A stretch of 64,000 nucleotides of DNA, taken from the NCBI GenBank assembly GCA_034406715.1, contig CP137880.1, positions 1 to 64,000 of the forward strand. The letters are read 5' to 3'. The translations under genes were made by a program, and so were the position numbers. Shown one piece after another: positions 1 to 10,123 of the stretch. Numbering within the stretch: the first letter of the stretch is position 1; each line of letters begins with the position of its first letter. The notes beneath the pieces are model-generated. The model did no database searches and had not been told where the DNA came from. It saw nothing but the letters and a program-made list of their open reading frames with translations. Source of the stretch: Rhodotorula mucilaginosa. Its lineage: Eukaryota > Basidiomycota > Microbotryomycetes > Sporidiobolales > Sporidiobolaceae.

Positions 1-510
1 TCTCGTCAGCACGCCTTCCGTGCCGCAGCGGACGCGCGCCAGGAAGACCTCGACCAACCCGCCCTGCCTGAACGCAGTCCGACTGACGCTCAGCAGCAGA
101 TTCAGCACGCCATCAGGCGTCACTTTGTCGACATGCTCACATTCTGGCAGTCGGAAGTCGATCCGTCAGAGGCAGGCAATACAATTGATGTCGGTACCAA
201 AGGTGGACGTCCGGCTTTTGCTGCCATCAAGCAGGCAGCGACGAGCTTTTTGCGGCGAGGCGTACTCGCCCCAGAGGAGGATGCTTCCACCGACGTCTTT
301 GTCGTCGGCAAAGGCGTTACTCGCTCCTCGCTTGTCGGTTGCGAGGCTTTCTTTGGTCCTCATGCAAGTCGTGGCGGTCACGCCGGCTACGTTGTCACAC
401 GTGACCTGCTGCAAGAGCCGGTCAACAAGGTACTTGGGTTGCAAGACGTACCGTCCGCGAGGAAGCAAGTTGCCTCGAGACGGACGACTCGCGCGAAGGT
501 GGACTTGTAG
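1..510 (+). CDS. 3' end of an unrecognised protein gene (partial)
   Basis: Frame 1 is open from the first base of the window to a TAG at 508-510, giving a 169-residue C-terminal piece with no start inside the window. The middle part (about residues 30-140) has a protein-like composition, including the string VDMLTFWQSEVDPSEAGN and a Gly/Ala-rich stretch around GHAGYVVTRDLLQEP, and the tail is basic. I do not recognise a domain. Overlapping open frames on both strands weaken the call. It could be the last exon of a host gene whose body lies upstream, or degenerate sequence, since the AT-richer region begins soon after its stop. Confidence 0.35.
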   Translation, partial: SRQHAFRAAADARQEDLDQPALPERSPTDAQQQIQHAIRRHFVDMLTFWQSEVDPSEAGNTIDVGTKGGRPAFAAIKQAATSFLRRGVLAPEEDASTDVFVVGKGVTRSSLVGCEAFFGPHASRGGHAGYVVTRDLLQEPVNKVLGLQDVPSARKQVASRRTTRAKVDL

Positions 511-1032
511 CTTGTATCTCCAGTCACAAGAGACAGTGAATCAAGCTTTGTATTCCAATCAGAGAGTGGAAGTGACCTGGAGAGAAGAAGAAGGAAAAGA
601 AGAAGTCGAACAAACATCTACAAGTCCAGACGCCGGAGTTGAGTGAAGGGGCTCGAGCGGCGTAGGCGGTGCAGACTCGTCCTCCAAAACCGAGAACCAA
701 TTTGTCGATATGACGGAGGCAAGTCCGATTCGTTCCCCTTGTACGTGGGGCGAAGAAGGGGAAGCCGGAGTTGGAGTCGGAGAAGAAGGCGAACGGCTAA
801 CACGGGTGGATTGCTTTCATGGCATACGTCGACTTGTGGTCGATTCAGCTGCGGCACAAACTTGTCCATATCACTGTTGGCGCTGTCTTTGTTGATGGTC
901 ATTGTATGAGTCTGGCCAGCAAGATTATGGTCAAGCAAGGACAGTGTGGATAGTGGAGGATCTGGGATCAGGACCTTCACTGATGTCCAGACTCCAGTCT
1001 ATGCCTGGAGACTGCCATTGTACAGAACTCAG

Positions 1033-1063
<31 letters not shown>
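1033..1063. repeat. 31-base poly(A) run
   Basis: An uninterrupted run of 31 A on the plus strand, the longest homopolymer in the window. It could be the tail of a reverse-transcribed insertion or simple slippage. I could not identify target-site duplications around it. Confidence 0.9.
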
Positions 1064-1066
<3 letters not shown>

Positions 1067-1199
1067 TCACTGCCCACTTTGCCATAAGCAGACACTTGCA
1101 CTGGCAATCTATTGGCCTGTAGGATCAAGTCCTGAGAACAGCTCTTGCACTGATGCCGCAAAAGAAGTCTGTTTTTGAACTGCGTGTCCTGATCACGCA

Positions 1200-1505
1200 G
1201 CACTGTGAGCAGTAATTGTTATTTGCATGTCTTGCTACAAGTATGGGACACCAGGTCATTGCAAGCACATCTGCTGCAATGAAGGTGGGTCCTGTTTTGG
1301 GAAAACTAGTTTCCGAACTCATTGTTGCTCTGTCATACAGGCCTTGAGGTCAACACACTGTTGTTCATGTACTAGGAGTATACTCACTGCAGTGGCTCAT
1401 CTGGAGCATGCACAGCAAATCTGTCACAAAGGACAAGTGGCAGAATCGGGGTTCTCAAAAGGGATCACAACCACTCCACAGGGGAGTTTTGTTAGGGGTC
1501 CCTAA
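1200..1505 (+). mobile_element. possible fossil fragment of a retroelement gag region
   Basis: A short reading frame here encodes a string resembling a CCHC zinc knuckle (spacing as in CX2CX4HX4C, degenerate) in an AT-richer setting about 330 bases from a tRNA gene. Such knuckles are typical of LTR-retrotransposon gag proteins. No integrase, reverse transcriptase or terminal repeats are visible, so if it is an element it is an old, heavily broken scrap. A chance match is quite possible. Confidence 0.2.
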
Positions 1506-1665
1506 TCCAGCATACAAAGTGTAGCTCAAGCTTTGCTCAAGACGTGTCTGGACCTGTAGTCAAGTATGTGCTTGAGCGGGGTGAGCGGGGACAGCCCGGA
1601 GCAACCAAAAAGACGGAAAACCTTTGGAGCGTTTTCTAGCCGACCAGACGGTCTCTAGGCGCGCC

Positions 1666-1669
1666 AAAA
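1666..1669 (-). terminator. RNA polymerase III terminator of tRNA-Cys
   Basis: On the minus strand a TTTT tract starts 4 bases after the tRNA 3' end, the usual position and form of a Pol III stop. Confidence 0.65.
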
Positions 1670-1672
1670 GAG

Positions 1673-1754
1673 AGTCCCCAGCCGGGATTGAACCGGCGAC
1701 CTACAGATACACAGTTTATTGCAGTCTGCCGCTCTGCCACTGAGCTATAGAGAC
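1673..1754 (-). tRNA. tRNA-Cys(GCA) with a 10-nt intron
   Basis: Read on the minus strand, the segment folds as a full cloverleaf: acceptor GTCTCTA (1754-1748) pairs with TGGGGAC (1680-1674) with two T:G wobbles; D stem GCTC/GAGC; anticodon stem GCAGA/TCTGT; T arm GCCGG-TTCAATC-CCGGC. The anticodon is GCA and the discriminator base is T, both expected for tRNA-Cys. The anticodon loop is enlarged by 10 bases (1709-1718), which sit immediately 3' of position 37, the canonical place for a nuclear tRNA intron. The mature tRNA is 72 nt before CCA addition. Internal A box (TAGCTCAGTGG) and B box (GGTTCAATCCC) are present. Confidence 0.93.
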
Positions 1755-2560
1755 GTTGTTAGAACATCAGGTTTTGTTTTGCGTACTGATCCGGCCAACT
1801 AGCTGGACGGACCGGCCCGTGCGGACTCGCGTTCGTCTCAGCATGAACCACAGCATCCCCAGAGCCAAAAGCCAAAAGCCCGCGAGGACGTCCGAATCTA
1901 GTTTCGACCGTCAACCCAATCCCGTTGGAGCCTTTTCATAGCTAGTCCCCCCCTTCTTTGCCTCCGCAATTCTCACTCTGTCTTGCTACCTGTCCAATTC
2001 AGCCTCTGTCAGGTGCCTCATACATGTCTATTATTGGTGTGTACAGGGCCCTTACAGATGACGTCCCGTGCATTCGAGTCCTTTGAGAAGGTCGACCTCT
2101 CCCTTCCGAACCCAAGAGTGTTTCGGCCAGATTCCCTCGGCATAGCGCTTTCTCCGTCCTCTGCAGTGCAGCGGAGTCGGACTCCTCGAAGCTGTACCAG
2201 CTGGTCTGATAAGGCACCCCCAGGTCCGAGGCCGCGTGAGACTTAATCGCCAATGTTGATCACGAGAACGTTTCACGGTCGCGAACGAAACCGTCCTCCT
2301 GCGAGGGCCACAGCAACCATATGAGCAGCGCATCACCGGAAGCCAATAATGTCGAACTTGATGGGAGGCTTGCCATTCAAAATTTGTCGGCCAGCTTTGT
2401 ATCGAGCGGCCCTTGAGCGGCCTCGGCGTCTTGACTTGCAATTGCCGAGGGGAGGCGCCGTGTTAGACGCGAGCATCCGACGACGTCATGGCTCTGCGCG
2501 GATTTCGTTCCTCTCGACGTCGTCCATCTATAGCTCTTCCCAGCTGACTCAACAATTGCC
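1755..2560. other. intergenic region between tRNA-Cys and the WW-domain gene
   Basis: About 0.8 kb. It must hold the upstream region of the tRNA gene and the promoter/5' UTR of the WW gene. The open frames are short and overlapping on both strands; I see no conserved protein, second tRNA or repeat. Confidence 0.5.
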
Positions 2561-3884
2561 ATGAACGACCCCATCCCGAACGAGGCCCCTCCGGCCTACA
2601 CCCCGACCGATCACCTCCAAGTCCCGTCCGCCGCAGCTGCGTCGTCCGCCGGAGCCGAGTCTGCCGACCGCCGCCACCGCCGTACGAGCTCGGCGGGCTC
2701 GACCGCGAGCAGCAACTACACGACCGACGACGATCACTATGAAGAGAGCGGGAACGGGATCCCGGAAGACGTGAGGAGGGACATGCTCGACGAGAGTAGG
2801 CCGTTGCCGGACGGCTGGAGGAGGTCAGTCCAGCGTGACCCGCCGTGATGTGCGAACCTGCACTGACAGCTCACACGGGTCTACAGGGAGTTTGACGCCA
2901 ACTCCGGTCACTACTTCTATGTCGACACAAAGGCCAACCCGCCGCGCTCAATCTGGTCGCATCCTCTTGACGTGAGTGGCAATCAAATCGTTCTTGCGAG
3001 CGCCTCTCGATGCGGCATACTGACTCTACTACCATCCATAGGACGTGAGTGTTCTTTGCGGTCAGCTCTGAACAGAAACCCGAATCAGAGAGCTAACCTC
3101 GAAGAACTAAAAAAACAGCCCGAGTACCTCCGCGCTCATCCCGAAGTCGCCGAGAAGCTCGCCCCCGCTGCACCTCCCTCCGACAAGGCCAGCGAAAGCA
3201 AAGAGTCCCACCACCACAGCCGGCTGCACAAGACCCCCTCGTCATCGCATGCCTCGACTTCCGCTTCCGCTTCGACTTCGACGCAGCAGGAGGATAACCG
3301 GACTCTCGGACGCAAGATGAAGGACAAGTTGACGGGGACGACGCACGAGCAACGAGTCGAACAGAGGCGCAAACAAGCCGAACAGGTGCGTCTCCCTTTC
3401 TCTCCTGACCGTGCAGCGTTTCCCGGTCGGGCAGGAGTTTCGCTCGAGCCCAGTCCATCGAATTCTGCCCTGGTTAGGCAAACGAGACGCACGCTGACAC
3501 AAGTACCAACCACCAGGAAAAGAAAGAATACGAGGCCTACCTGCGCCGGCGGGCCCAAATCCGTCAAGCGCAAGCCGAAGGTCGTTACCGACCCATGTAC
3601 GGCGCGCCGATGGGTCCTTACGTCCGCACGGTCCCGATGGGTTACGGAGGCTATGGCGGCGGGATGTACGGAGGAGGAATGTATGGAAGGCCGTACTATG
3701 GCAGTGGGATTGGGATGGGAACGAGGTCCGGAATGGGAACGGGGATGGCGCTCGGGGGTGGTTTGCTCGGCGGGGTAAGTTTTCTCTCTCGCCGACAAAT
3801 GCGTTCCTCTCATGGCGGAGTACAGACAGACTGATCTTCCGTGCATGATCGCAACAGCTCTTGCTCGGCGACTTGATGTTCTAG
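2561..3884 (+). CDS. WW-domain protein with Gly-rich C-terminus
   Basis: Six exons: 2561-2823, 2887-2971, 3042-3044, 3119-3385, 3517-3774, 3858-3884, giving 300 residues. The WW domain (about residues 80-117) runs from LPDGWRREFDANSGHYFYVD to RSIWSHPLDD, with both signature tryptophans. A charged, Ser/His-rich linker follows, then a coiled, Arg/Gln-rich stretch (QRRKQAEQEKKEYEAYLRRR), and a tail of Gly-Tyr-Met repeats ending in a glycine-zipper-like hydrophobic segment (GMALGGGLLGGLLLGDLMF). WW domains bind proline-rich ligands such as PPxY. The N-terminus itself contains PPAY, a possible self-ligand. Similar fungal proteins are of unknown function. Exon 3 is only 3 nt (one Asp). Start chosen as the first ATG of the open frame. 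Confidence 0.85.
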
Positions 3885-4036
3885 GCGACTGAATCCAGGC
3901 CATCGCGGGGTTGAACAAGACATCGGACACCCGTTCTTCCCTCTCGCCCTAGCAAAGACTTAGAACTTTCGATGATACCCGTAGATTCTCAATCTCGAGA
4001 CGCGCCGCTAACCAGTATATACGTGGAGGACAACAT

Positions 4037-4603
4037 TTACTTGCCCGTGGTTGGCGGAGCCGGCGCGGCCCCAAACTTCTCCTTGATCTGGTCGACGACG
4101 GACGGGTCTGCGAGCGTCGACAGGTCGCCGAGCTGGTCTCCTTCTCCGGCCGAGATCTTGCGCTGTTTTTTCCGAGGCCCATTTCGTCAGCTCGGAATTT
4201 CGACAGAGTTCCGCTTCGAGAGAAACAGGCTTACAAGGATGCGGCGCATAATCTTGCACGAGCGAGTCTGCACGGCAAAGAAGAGCATCGGGTGGTCAGT
4301 TAGCGAGGGGAATGAGAAAGTCGGAAGTCGAAACCGGAAGCTCACCTTGGGAAGATCAGAAACGAGGACGATGCGCTTCGGCGCCGCGAAAGGACCGATC
4401 GTCTTGCGGACCTGGAGCACCAGCTCCTTGAGCAACGGCGCCTCGTCCGCGTCGTCAAAATTGAAGTCCGGCTTCAGCGTCACGTACGCGTGTCCGCCAC
4501 GCAGCCCTCGTTCCGCCTTCGGTACCGAGAAGCTCTTCTTGCTCTGGATGGCCCTCTTACGCTGCAGTGGATCTGACTTAGTGTCTGTGATGCAGTCATC
4601 CAT
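4037..4603 (-). pseudogene. truncated copy of the ACS 3' end fused in frame to unrelated sequence
   Basis: Bases 4034-4490 repeat 6094-6550 (the 3' end of the ACS gene just upstream) at a constant offset of 2060 with roughly a dozen substitutions and no net indel. The copy keeps the last part of ACS exon 8, introns 8 and 9 with intact splice sites, exons 9 and 10, and the stop codon. Homology to ACS ends abruptly at 4490. Beyond it the frame stays open into unrelated sequence with an ATG at 4601-4603, so a chimeric product of about 130 residues is formally possible. The conserved TRSGKIMRR motif reads TRSCKIMRR here, and KEKFEAAP reads KEKFGAAP. Most of the enzyme, including the AMP-binding core, is missing, so catalysis is not expected. 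Confidence 0.8.
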
Positions 4604-6096
4604 GGCCAGGGTCCAGAGTGCGTCGTAGTGAGTGCCGAAGCAGCAAAGGCCCAGGTTAAGATGTGCGAAAGGGTCGAGGCGAGTGCGAGTTGGCAAAGCT
4701 GAAAACGAGCATGGCGGTGGTGAGAGTCTATCATAGCCAGCATTGCTGTGTAGCAAAAGTAGTAGAACACGCCTGGCTCAACACAGCAACGAGCTGAATT
4801 GTGAGCACTTAGGCGGATCTGACATTTTGCCCGATCGGACCAGGGAAGAGTCAATCCGGCTGTCATGAGATGTGAGCGGGAGAGAACGAAAGTACTCACG
4901 CTTTCTATATCCGTTCCTTCTTCTTCTGTTGTGTAGTCAGCGCCCACAAAATGCTCCGACCCGGGTGACGGCACGATTCGGTCAGTCAGTTTCGACGGCG
5001 GATGCAGGCTCAGTCAGTCAATTGCTGAAGCAAGGCGCAGACAAACTATCTGTATCGAGCAAAAGCCCGAATACAACTGAGATGGTAGCGCAGGTAATCT
5101 CAAGGTTGTGTCGGTGAATGCGGTGGTAATGGCGCGGGAGTGCCCGCTCGAGACAGCAAAGGAGCGAGCTTGTCGGACAAGAGGTTGACGACAGCACCGG
5201 TGGCAAAGCTGCTCAAATGTTGTTCAGCAAGGATTCTTCTCCGTCAAGCCAGCTGGACTGGCTGCCGTTAAGGCGGCACCGAGAAATACTGCTCTAGAGA
5301 CCTGATCGATGGTCAGTGCGGCAGCGGGCTGCAGTGCCCATCCCATTCAACCGGAGAGACAACGGCACAGGCAAATGGCTTTTGCGCAGCGTTCAAGTTG
5401 AGTGTGATACGCAGCCTTTGAAGCTGCGAGTCGCACGCGAGAGGCTGGACGGCGGCAGCGCGTCTTCGGCGGCGTGCTCGTGACTTTATATCGGGATGTG
5501 AGAACGACTGGTTGAGGATATTGGCTCGGCGCTGAACTGTAAATAGCTAGCTGCACGCGTGCGTGTCCGCTGTCAGAAGCGAGCGGGACAGACTCCGCAC
5601 AGGCAGCCTCCTCCTTCGGTCGAGTCGGCAATGTCATCATCCAGCATGCCCGCAGCCCGTACCGGCTCCTGTCGCCGAAAGCCTCGTCGCGAGCTCGTGG
5701 ACGTTTCGTCACGCGGCTCGAGACTCAGGCTGTCGTCGCACCAGAACGACGAGTCCGAGACGAGAGAAGTTCTGATCAACCGGCGGTCGAGGAGCAGCCT
5801 GAAGCAGCACGCCGGGGCAGATCCGCATGGCTTGATCAATACTGGCGTGAGTCTATCTCATCCGTAAGCACAGCCAGGCTCGAAGTCGAGAGACGACGCG
5901 GGCGGCGAAAGGTGAGAGGCAATCAGCTTGCGGGGTGCCGACGGCCTTATAAGTTCGCGGTCTCGCATAAGGATCGAATCATGATAGATGTTACAGCGAC
6001 TGCCTACGACTTTGAACGTTTCACAGATCGCGCGCAAAAAGGAACCGAGTGCAACAAAATTAATGGTATGGGAGATGCCTGCACGGACAAGTTCAT
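4604..6096. other. spacer between the partial ACS copy and ACS
   Basis: About 1.5 kb containing the ACS 3' flank near 6000-6096. Open frames are short. On the minus strand, 5100-5340 carries a hydrophobic small frame beginning MGWALQPAAALTIDQVSRAV and another coding-like string, ATGAVVNLLSDKLAPLLSRA, but I could not join them with credible splice sites. No repeat or RNA gene was recognised. Confidence 0.4.
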
Positions 6097-7108
6097 TTAC
6101 TTGCCCGTGGTTGGCGGAGCCGGCGCGGCCTCAAACTTCTCCTTGATCTGGTCGACGACGGACGGGTCTGCGAGCGTCGACAAGTCGCCGAGCTGGTCTC
6201 CTTCTCCGGCCGAGATCTTGCGCTGTTTTTTGCGAGGCCCATTTCGTCAGCTCGGAATTTCGACAGAGGTCCGGATTAAGAGAAACAGGCTTACAAGGAT
6301 GCGTCGCATAATCTTGCCCGAGCGAGTCTGCACGGCAAAGAAGAGCATCGGGTGGTCAGTAAGCGAGGGGAATGAGAAAGTCGGAAGTCGAAACCGGAAG
6401 CTCACCTTGGGAAGATCCGAAACGAGGACGATGCGCTTCGGCGCCGCGAAAGGACCGATCGTCTTGCGGACCTGGAGCACCAGCTCCTTGAGCAACGGCG
6501 CCTCGTCCGCGTCGTCAAACTTGAAGTCCGGCTTCAGCGTCACGTACGCGATGACGGCCTGGCCGGTCAGCTCGTCCGGAACACCGACGACGGCCGTCTC
6601 GGCGACGCCGTTGTGCTGGATCATGGCCGACTCGATCTCGGCAGTCGAGAGACGGTGGCCCGAGACGTTGATGACGTCGTCGACGCGGCCGCGGATCCAG
6701 ATGTAGCCGTCGTGGTCGCGGCCGGCACCGTCCCCGGTGAAGTAGTAACCGGGGTAGGGGTTCATGTACGTGTCAAGGAAGCGCTTGTGGTCGCCGTAGA
6801 CCGTGCGAGCGATCGACGGCCACGGCTTGCGGACACACAAGACTCCCTCGACCTCGTTACCCTTGATCTCCTCCCCGGTCGAGGCGTCGAGCAGAACCGG
6901 GTCGATGCCGAAGAACGGAAGCGTAGCCGAGCCGGGCTTGGTCTTGGTCGCGCCGGGCAAGGGCCTGCATGCAGAAACGTCAGCGGGCGGAAGCACGGCG
7001 GAAGACTGAAAAGTGAACACACGTGATGATGATCGAACCGGTCTCGGTCTGCCAGTAGGTGTCGACGACGGCGCACTCCTTCTTGCCGACGTGCTCCCAG
7101 TACCACTC

Positions 7109-7140
<32 letters not shown>

Positions 7141-9002
7141 AACCGATCGTGCGGAGGGTCGACAGGTCGTGGCCCTTGGTGTGCTCTTCGCCAAGACGGC
7201 GGAGCAGACGGATCGCGGTCGGAGCAGTGTAGAACTGGGTGAGCTTGTGCTTGGCGACGACCTCCCAGAAACGAGACGGGGTCGGGTACACCGGAGTCGA
7301 CTCGAAGACGGTCGTGGTCACACCGTCTGCGCGAAAACCACCAAGTCAGTCTCGTGCGCGACAAAGCACGAAATCGCCGTCCTACTCACTCGCAAGGGGA
7401 CCGTAGACGATGTAGGTGTGACCGGTGATCCAGCCGACGTCGGCCATGCAGGCGTAGCGGTCGTCCGGGTGGACGTCAAAGACGTATTTGAGGGTCATGA
7501 GCGCGCCGAGCAGGTAACCTGCCGTCGAGTGGACAACACCCTTGGGCTGCGATCAATCCAGAGCGGTCAGTCAATCTTCACGAGCTTGAATGAAAGCGAA
7601 GTGAGCTCACCTTGCCAGTGGAGCCGGACGTGTAGAGGATGAAGAGCGGGTCCTCCGACGAGACGATCTCGACCGGGCAGTACGGCTGAACCGAGAGCTT
7701 CTCCTCGTGCCACCAGTGGTCACGGCCTTCCACCCACTTGACGTTGCCGCCAGTGCGCTTGAGGACGAGGACGTGCTCGACGAGCGGGCAATCGGCGAGA
7801 GCGGCATCGACAATCGACTTGGTCGCGATCGTCTTTCCTCCACGCTTGCCCTCGTCGGTGGTGATGACCACGCGGGACTTGGCGTCGACGACACGGTCAC
7901 GGAGCGAGTCGGCGGAGAACCCGGCAAAGACGACCGAGTGGATGGCTCCGAGACGGGCGCAAGCGAGGAACGCAATCGCGGCTTCCGGCACCATCGGCAA
8001 GTAGATCGCGACCGTCTGTCCGTTGAGAAAGTCAGCAAGCTGATGCCGGTCAGAGGAGGACGATAAAGTACGCACGTCGCCCTTCTTGACACCATAGTCC
8101 TTGAGGATGTTGGCGGTCTTGCAAACCTCCTGGAAGAGCTGCTCGTACGTAAGCTCGACGTGCTGGCCCGGCTCATCCGCCTCCCAAATAATGGCGGTCT
8201 GTAATCACGGAGGCGCGTGAGCGTGCGGTTCGTGGAGGATCAATGCGGCATCACAACCATGCGGCGAGAACCGACCTTGTTCGGGGTCTTGTACGCCCAG
8301 CGGTCAACGCAGTTGTACGAAACGTTCAGTCCACCCTCGGGGAACCACTGAACGTCTCCAGCTTCGAAAGATCCAGCCTGAACAGTCGAGTACGGGCGGT
8401 GCCTGTTGAGTTTCGGGATGAGCCCTCGAGATCAGCACGCCGACTCTGCGATTCCTCGCGGATGCAGTCGCTGCGCTCGTCACTCACCAGTAGATGTGCT
8501 CCTTGGCCATCTGTCCAGGGTGCAAAAGGCCGCGCACAGGGCGTTCGCGAATTGTCAGCTCGGCGAGTTCATCTCATCGTCCCCGCAATGCATCGAGCGG
8601 CGCATCCAGCGTTCGGGGCACATGCAGACCGCCGCGAGAGGCATCCAGAATGGATGGAAACCCCGACAGCGGTTACTGTAGCACGTCGGAAGTGGTGGAT
8701 CGCCGTGCACGCGCACGAGATCTCCCCCGCGTCCCAACCTGGCAAAGGAGTGCCCTCTGCGCTGCAACCACGCCTCCCGCCGGTGCAACTCGCAGCTCGA
8801 GGGATAGCTCGGAGTCCACTGAGCCAGAAAGTGGAGAGAAAAGAGCACAACGTACGCGGTCCCAGAACTCGTTCGGCTTGTCGATGGATTCGCGGTACAT
8901 GGCGGCGTACGACTCCTCGTTGGCGTGCGGCTTGTGGCCCGAACCGTCATTGCGCTTCGAGACGGGGTGCGTAGGAGCACTGCGGTAGTCGTGTTCGGCC
9001 AT
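6097..9002 (-). CDS. ACS1: acetyl-CoA synthetase
   Basis: Ten exons (minus, 5' to 3'): 9002-8856, 8510-8488, 8402-8276, 8198-8076, 8015-7611, 7546-7390, 7326-7023, 6964-6406, 6327-6295, 6222-6097, giving 667 residues, normal for eukaryotic Acs. It makes acetyl-CoA from acetate, ATP and CoA through acetyl-AMP. Visible motifs: the early aromatic block [19 protein letters not shown]; the nucleotide-binding loop [15 protein letters not shown], split by an intron; the adenylation motif [10 protein letters not shown]; the hinge region [20 protein letters not shown]; and the C-terminal TRSGKIMRR whose lysine is the catalytic residue, controlled by acetylation in the family. Exon 2 is only 23 nt. No organelle signal is evident, so a cytosolic/nuclear enzyme is likely. 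Its last 457 bases are duplicated 2 kb downstream. Confidence 0.96.
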
Positions 9003-10123
9003 TTCCGGCGAGTTGGGATGAGCGGGAGGAAGGTGAGAGGCGGGAAGGGTGTGAAACGACGACTTTGTTCGGGAAATTTGGGAAATCGGGCGGAGCAAGT
9101 TGATCGCTTGCAAGTGACGAGTGTATCGCAGTGGATTCAGCGCCGCAAAGTACGAGATATGTGTGTGTGTGTGCGTGGATTTGGAGGAAAGAAAGAAGGA
9201 AGTGGAGAAAGCGGGAGCCGCAAATCAAGAAAGGACGAGACGCCCAGAGATCACGGCGGCCAGCTTGCCCTCTTCCCTTTCGCGTGCGACGACGTCGGGC
9301 GCGCAGCCGAATAGCGAGGCCGCCAAAATGAGGTGGGGAAATGTTCCCCTCATCGACCCGACTCTCGACGAAAACAATCAAAGCTCCGCCTCTCCTTGCC
9401 CAGCGTTCCCCGATCCACGTTTCCGACGACACGTGATGCTAGTCTAGATCTCTGTAGCGTGTCTGCACTTGCGTCGGAACTTACTCCGAAACGCAGGATG
9501 GCGCAGGGACGGTCGGAAACGGGTTCTTTTCCCTCGTTGTTGACCTTTCCCGAGGCTTCTTTCCCCCTCGGAAAGCCCTCTTGCGTCCTCGGACATGAAC
9601 AGACGAGTTTCGCACACCATGCACTGTACAAAAGACTTTCCTCCGAGTCTCTTATAGACCACTTTCTTCACTGACCGGCTGCCTCACTTGACTCCGTCTC
9701 GTTCCGACGCGCCCTACGAAGCGCTGTTGTCCTCGGACGGACGTGGGGGGACTTGCGCATGCATATGGCAATGTCTTCAGTTCCCTAGCGAATAGACGAT
9801 CGGGTATGCAAGCTCGCGCAAGTTCCAAGACGAGGCACTGACGTGGCTTTGGTAGTGAGGGAGAAAGTCGGAATGAAGCGGGCCTCCCCTGATTGGCCAG
9901 CGAGTTGAGCCAAGGCGAGCGTAATTCGAAGAATCGGGGTTTAACAACAATGACTACAGAAACCTGGGTATGTATGCAGTAGCAAGATCTGGGACACCGA
10001 GGTATGCTAGGCGGCGGCGGAAAGTCCGGGAACCAAAACACGTTACCGAAGGGATGCATGAGCTCGCATGGAGCTGCAGCGCGCTGGGTGTGATCAAACG
10101 GTGTCTGCGGACAAAGAGTTCGG
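9003..10123. other. ACS promoter and 3' flank of the E2 gene
   Basis: About 1.1 kb between the ACS start and the E2 stop, both genes reading leftward. It includes a (TG)7 run at 9160-9173. Open frames are short, overlapping and unrecognisable. No RNA gene seen. Confidence 0.5.

Larger units (their letters stand above)
511..1665. other. AT-richer stretch without a convincing gene
   Basis: From about 800 to 1560 the base composition is clearly lower in GC than the genes that follow. Open frames are short, lie on both strands and do not splice into anything recognisable. The stretch holds a 31-base A run and a short zinc-knuckle-like string (separate entries). It sits on the 3' side of the tRNA-Cys gene. 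Decayed mobile-element sequence is the simplest reading, but this is inference. Confidence 0.4.

Noticed and set aside
931-1203. Minus-strand frame containing a poly-Phe run
   Set aside because: The Phe run is only the complement of the 31-A tract; nothing else in the frame is recognisable.
6247-7194. Minus-strand frame running through ACS intron 7 with a low-complexity N-terminus
   Set aside because: It is ACS exon 8 preceded by intron sequence read in frame; the family start and splice sites define the true exon.
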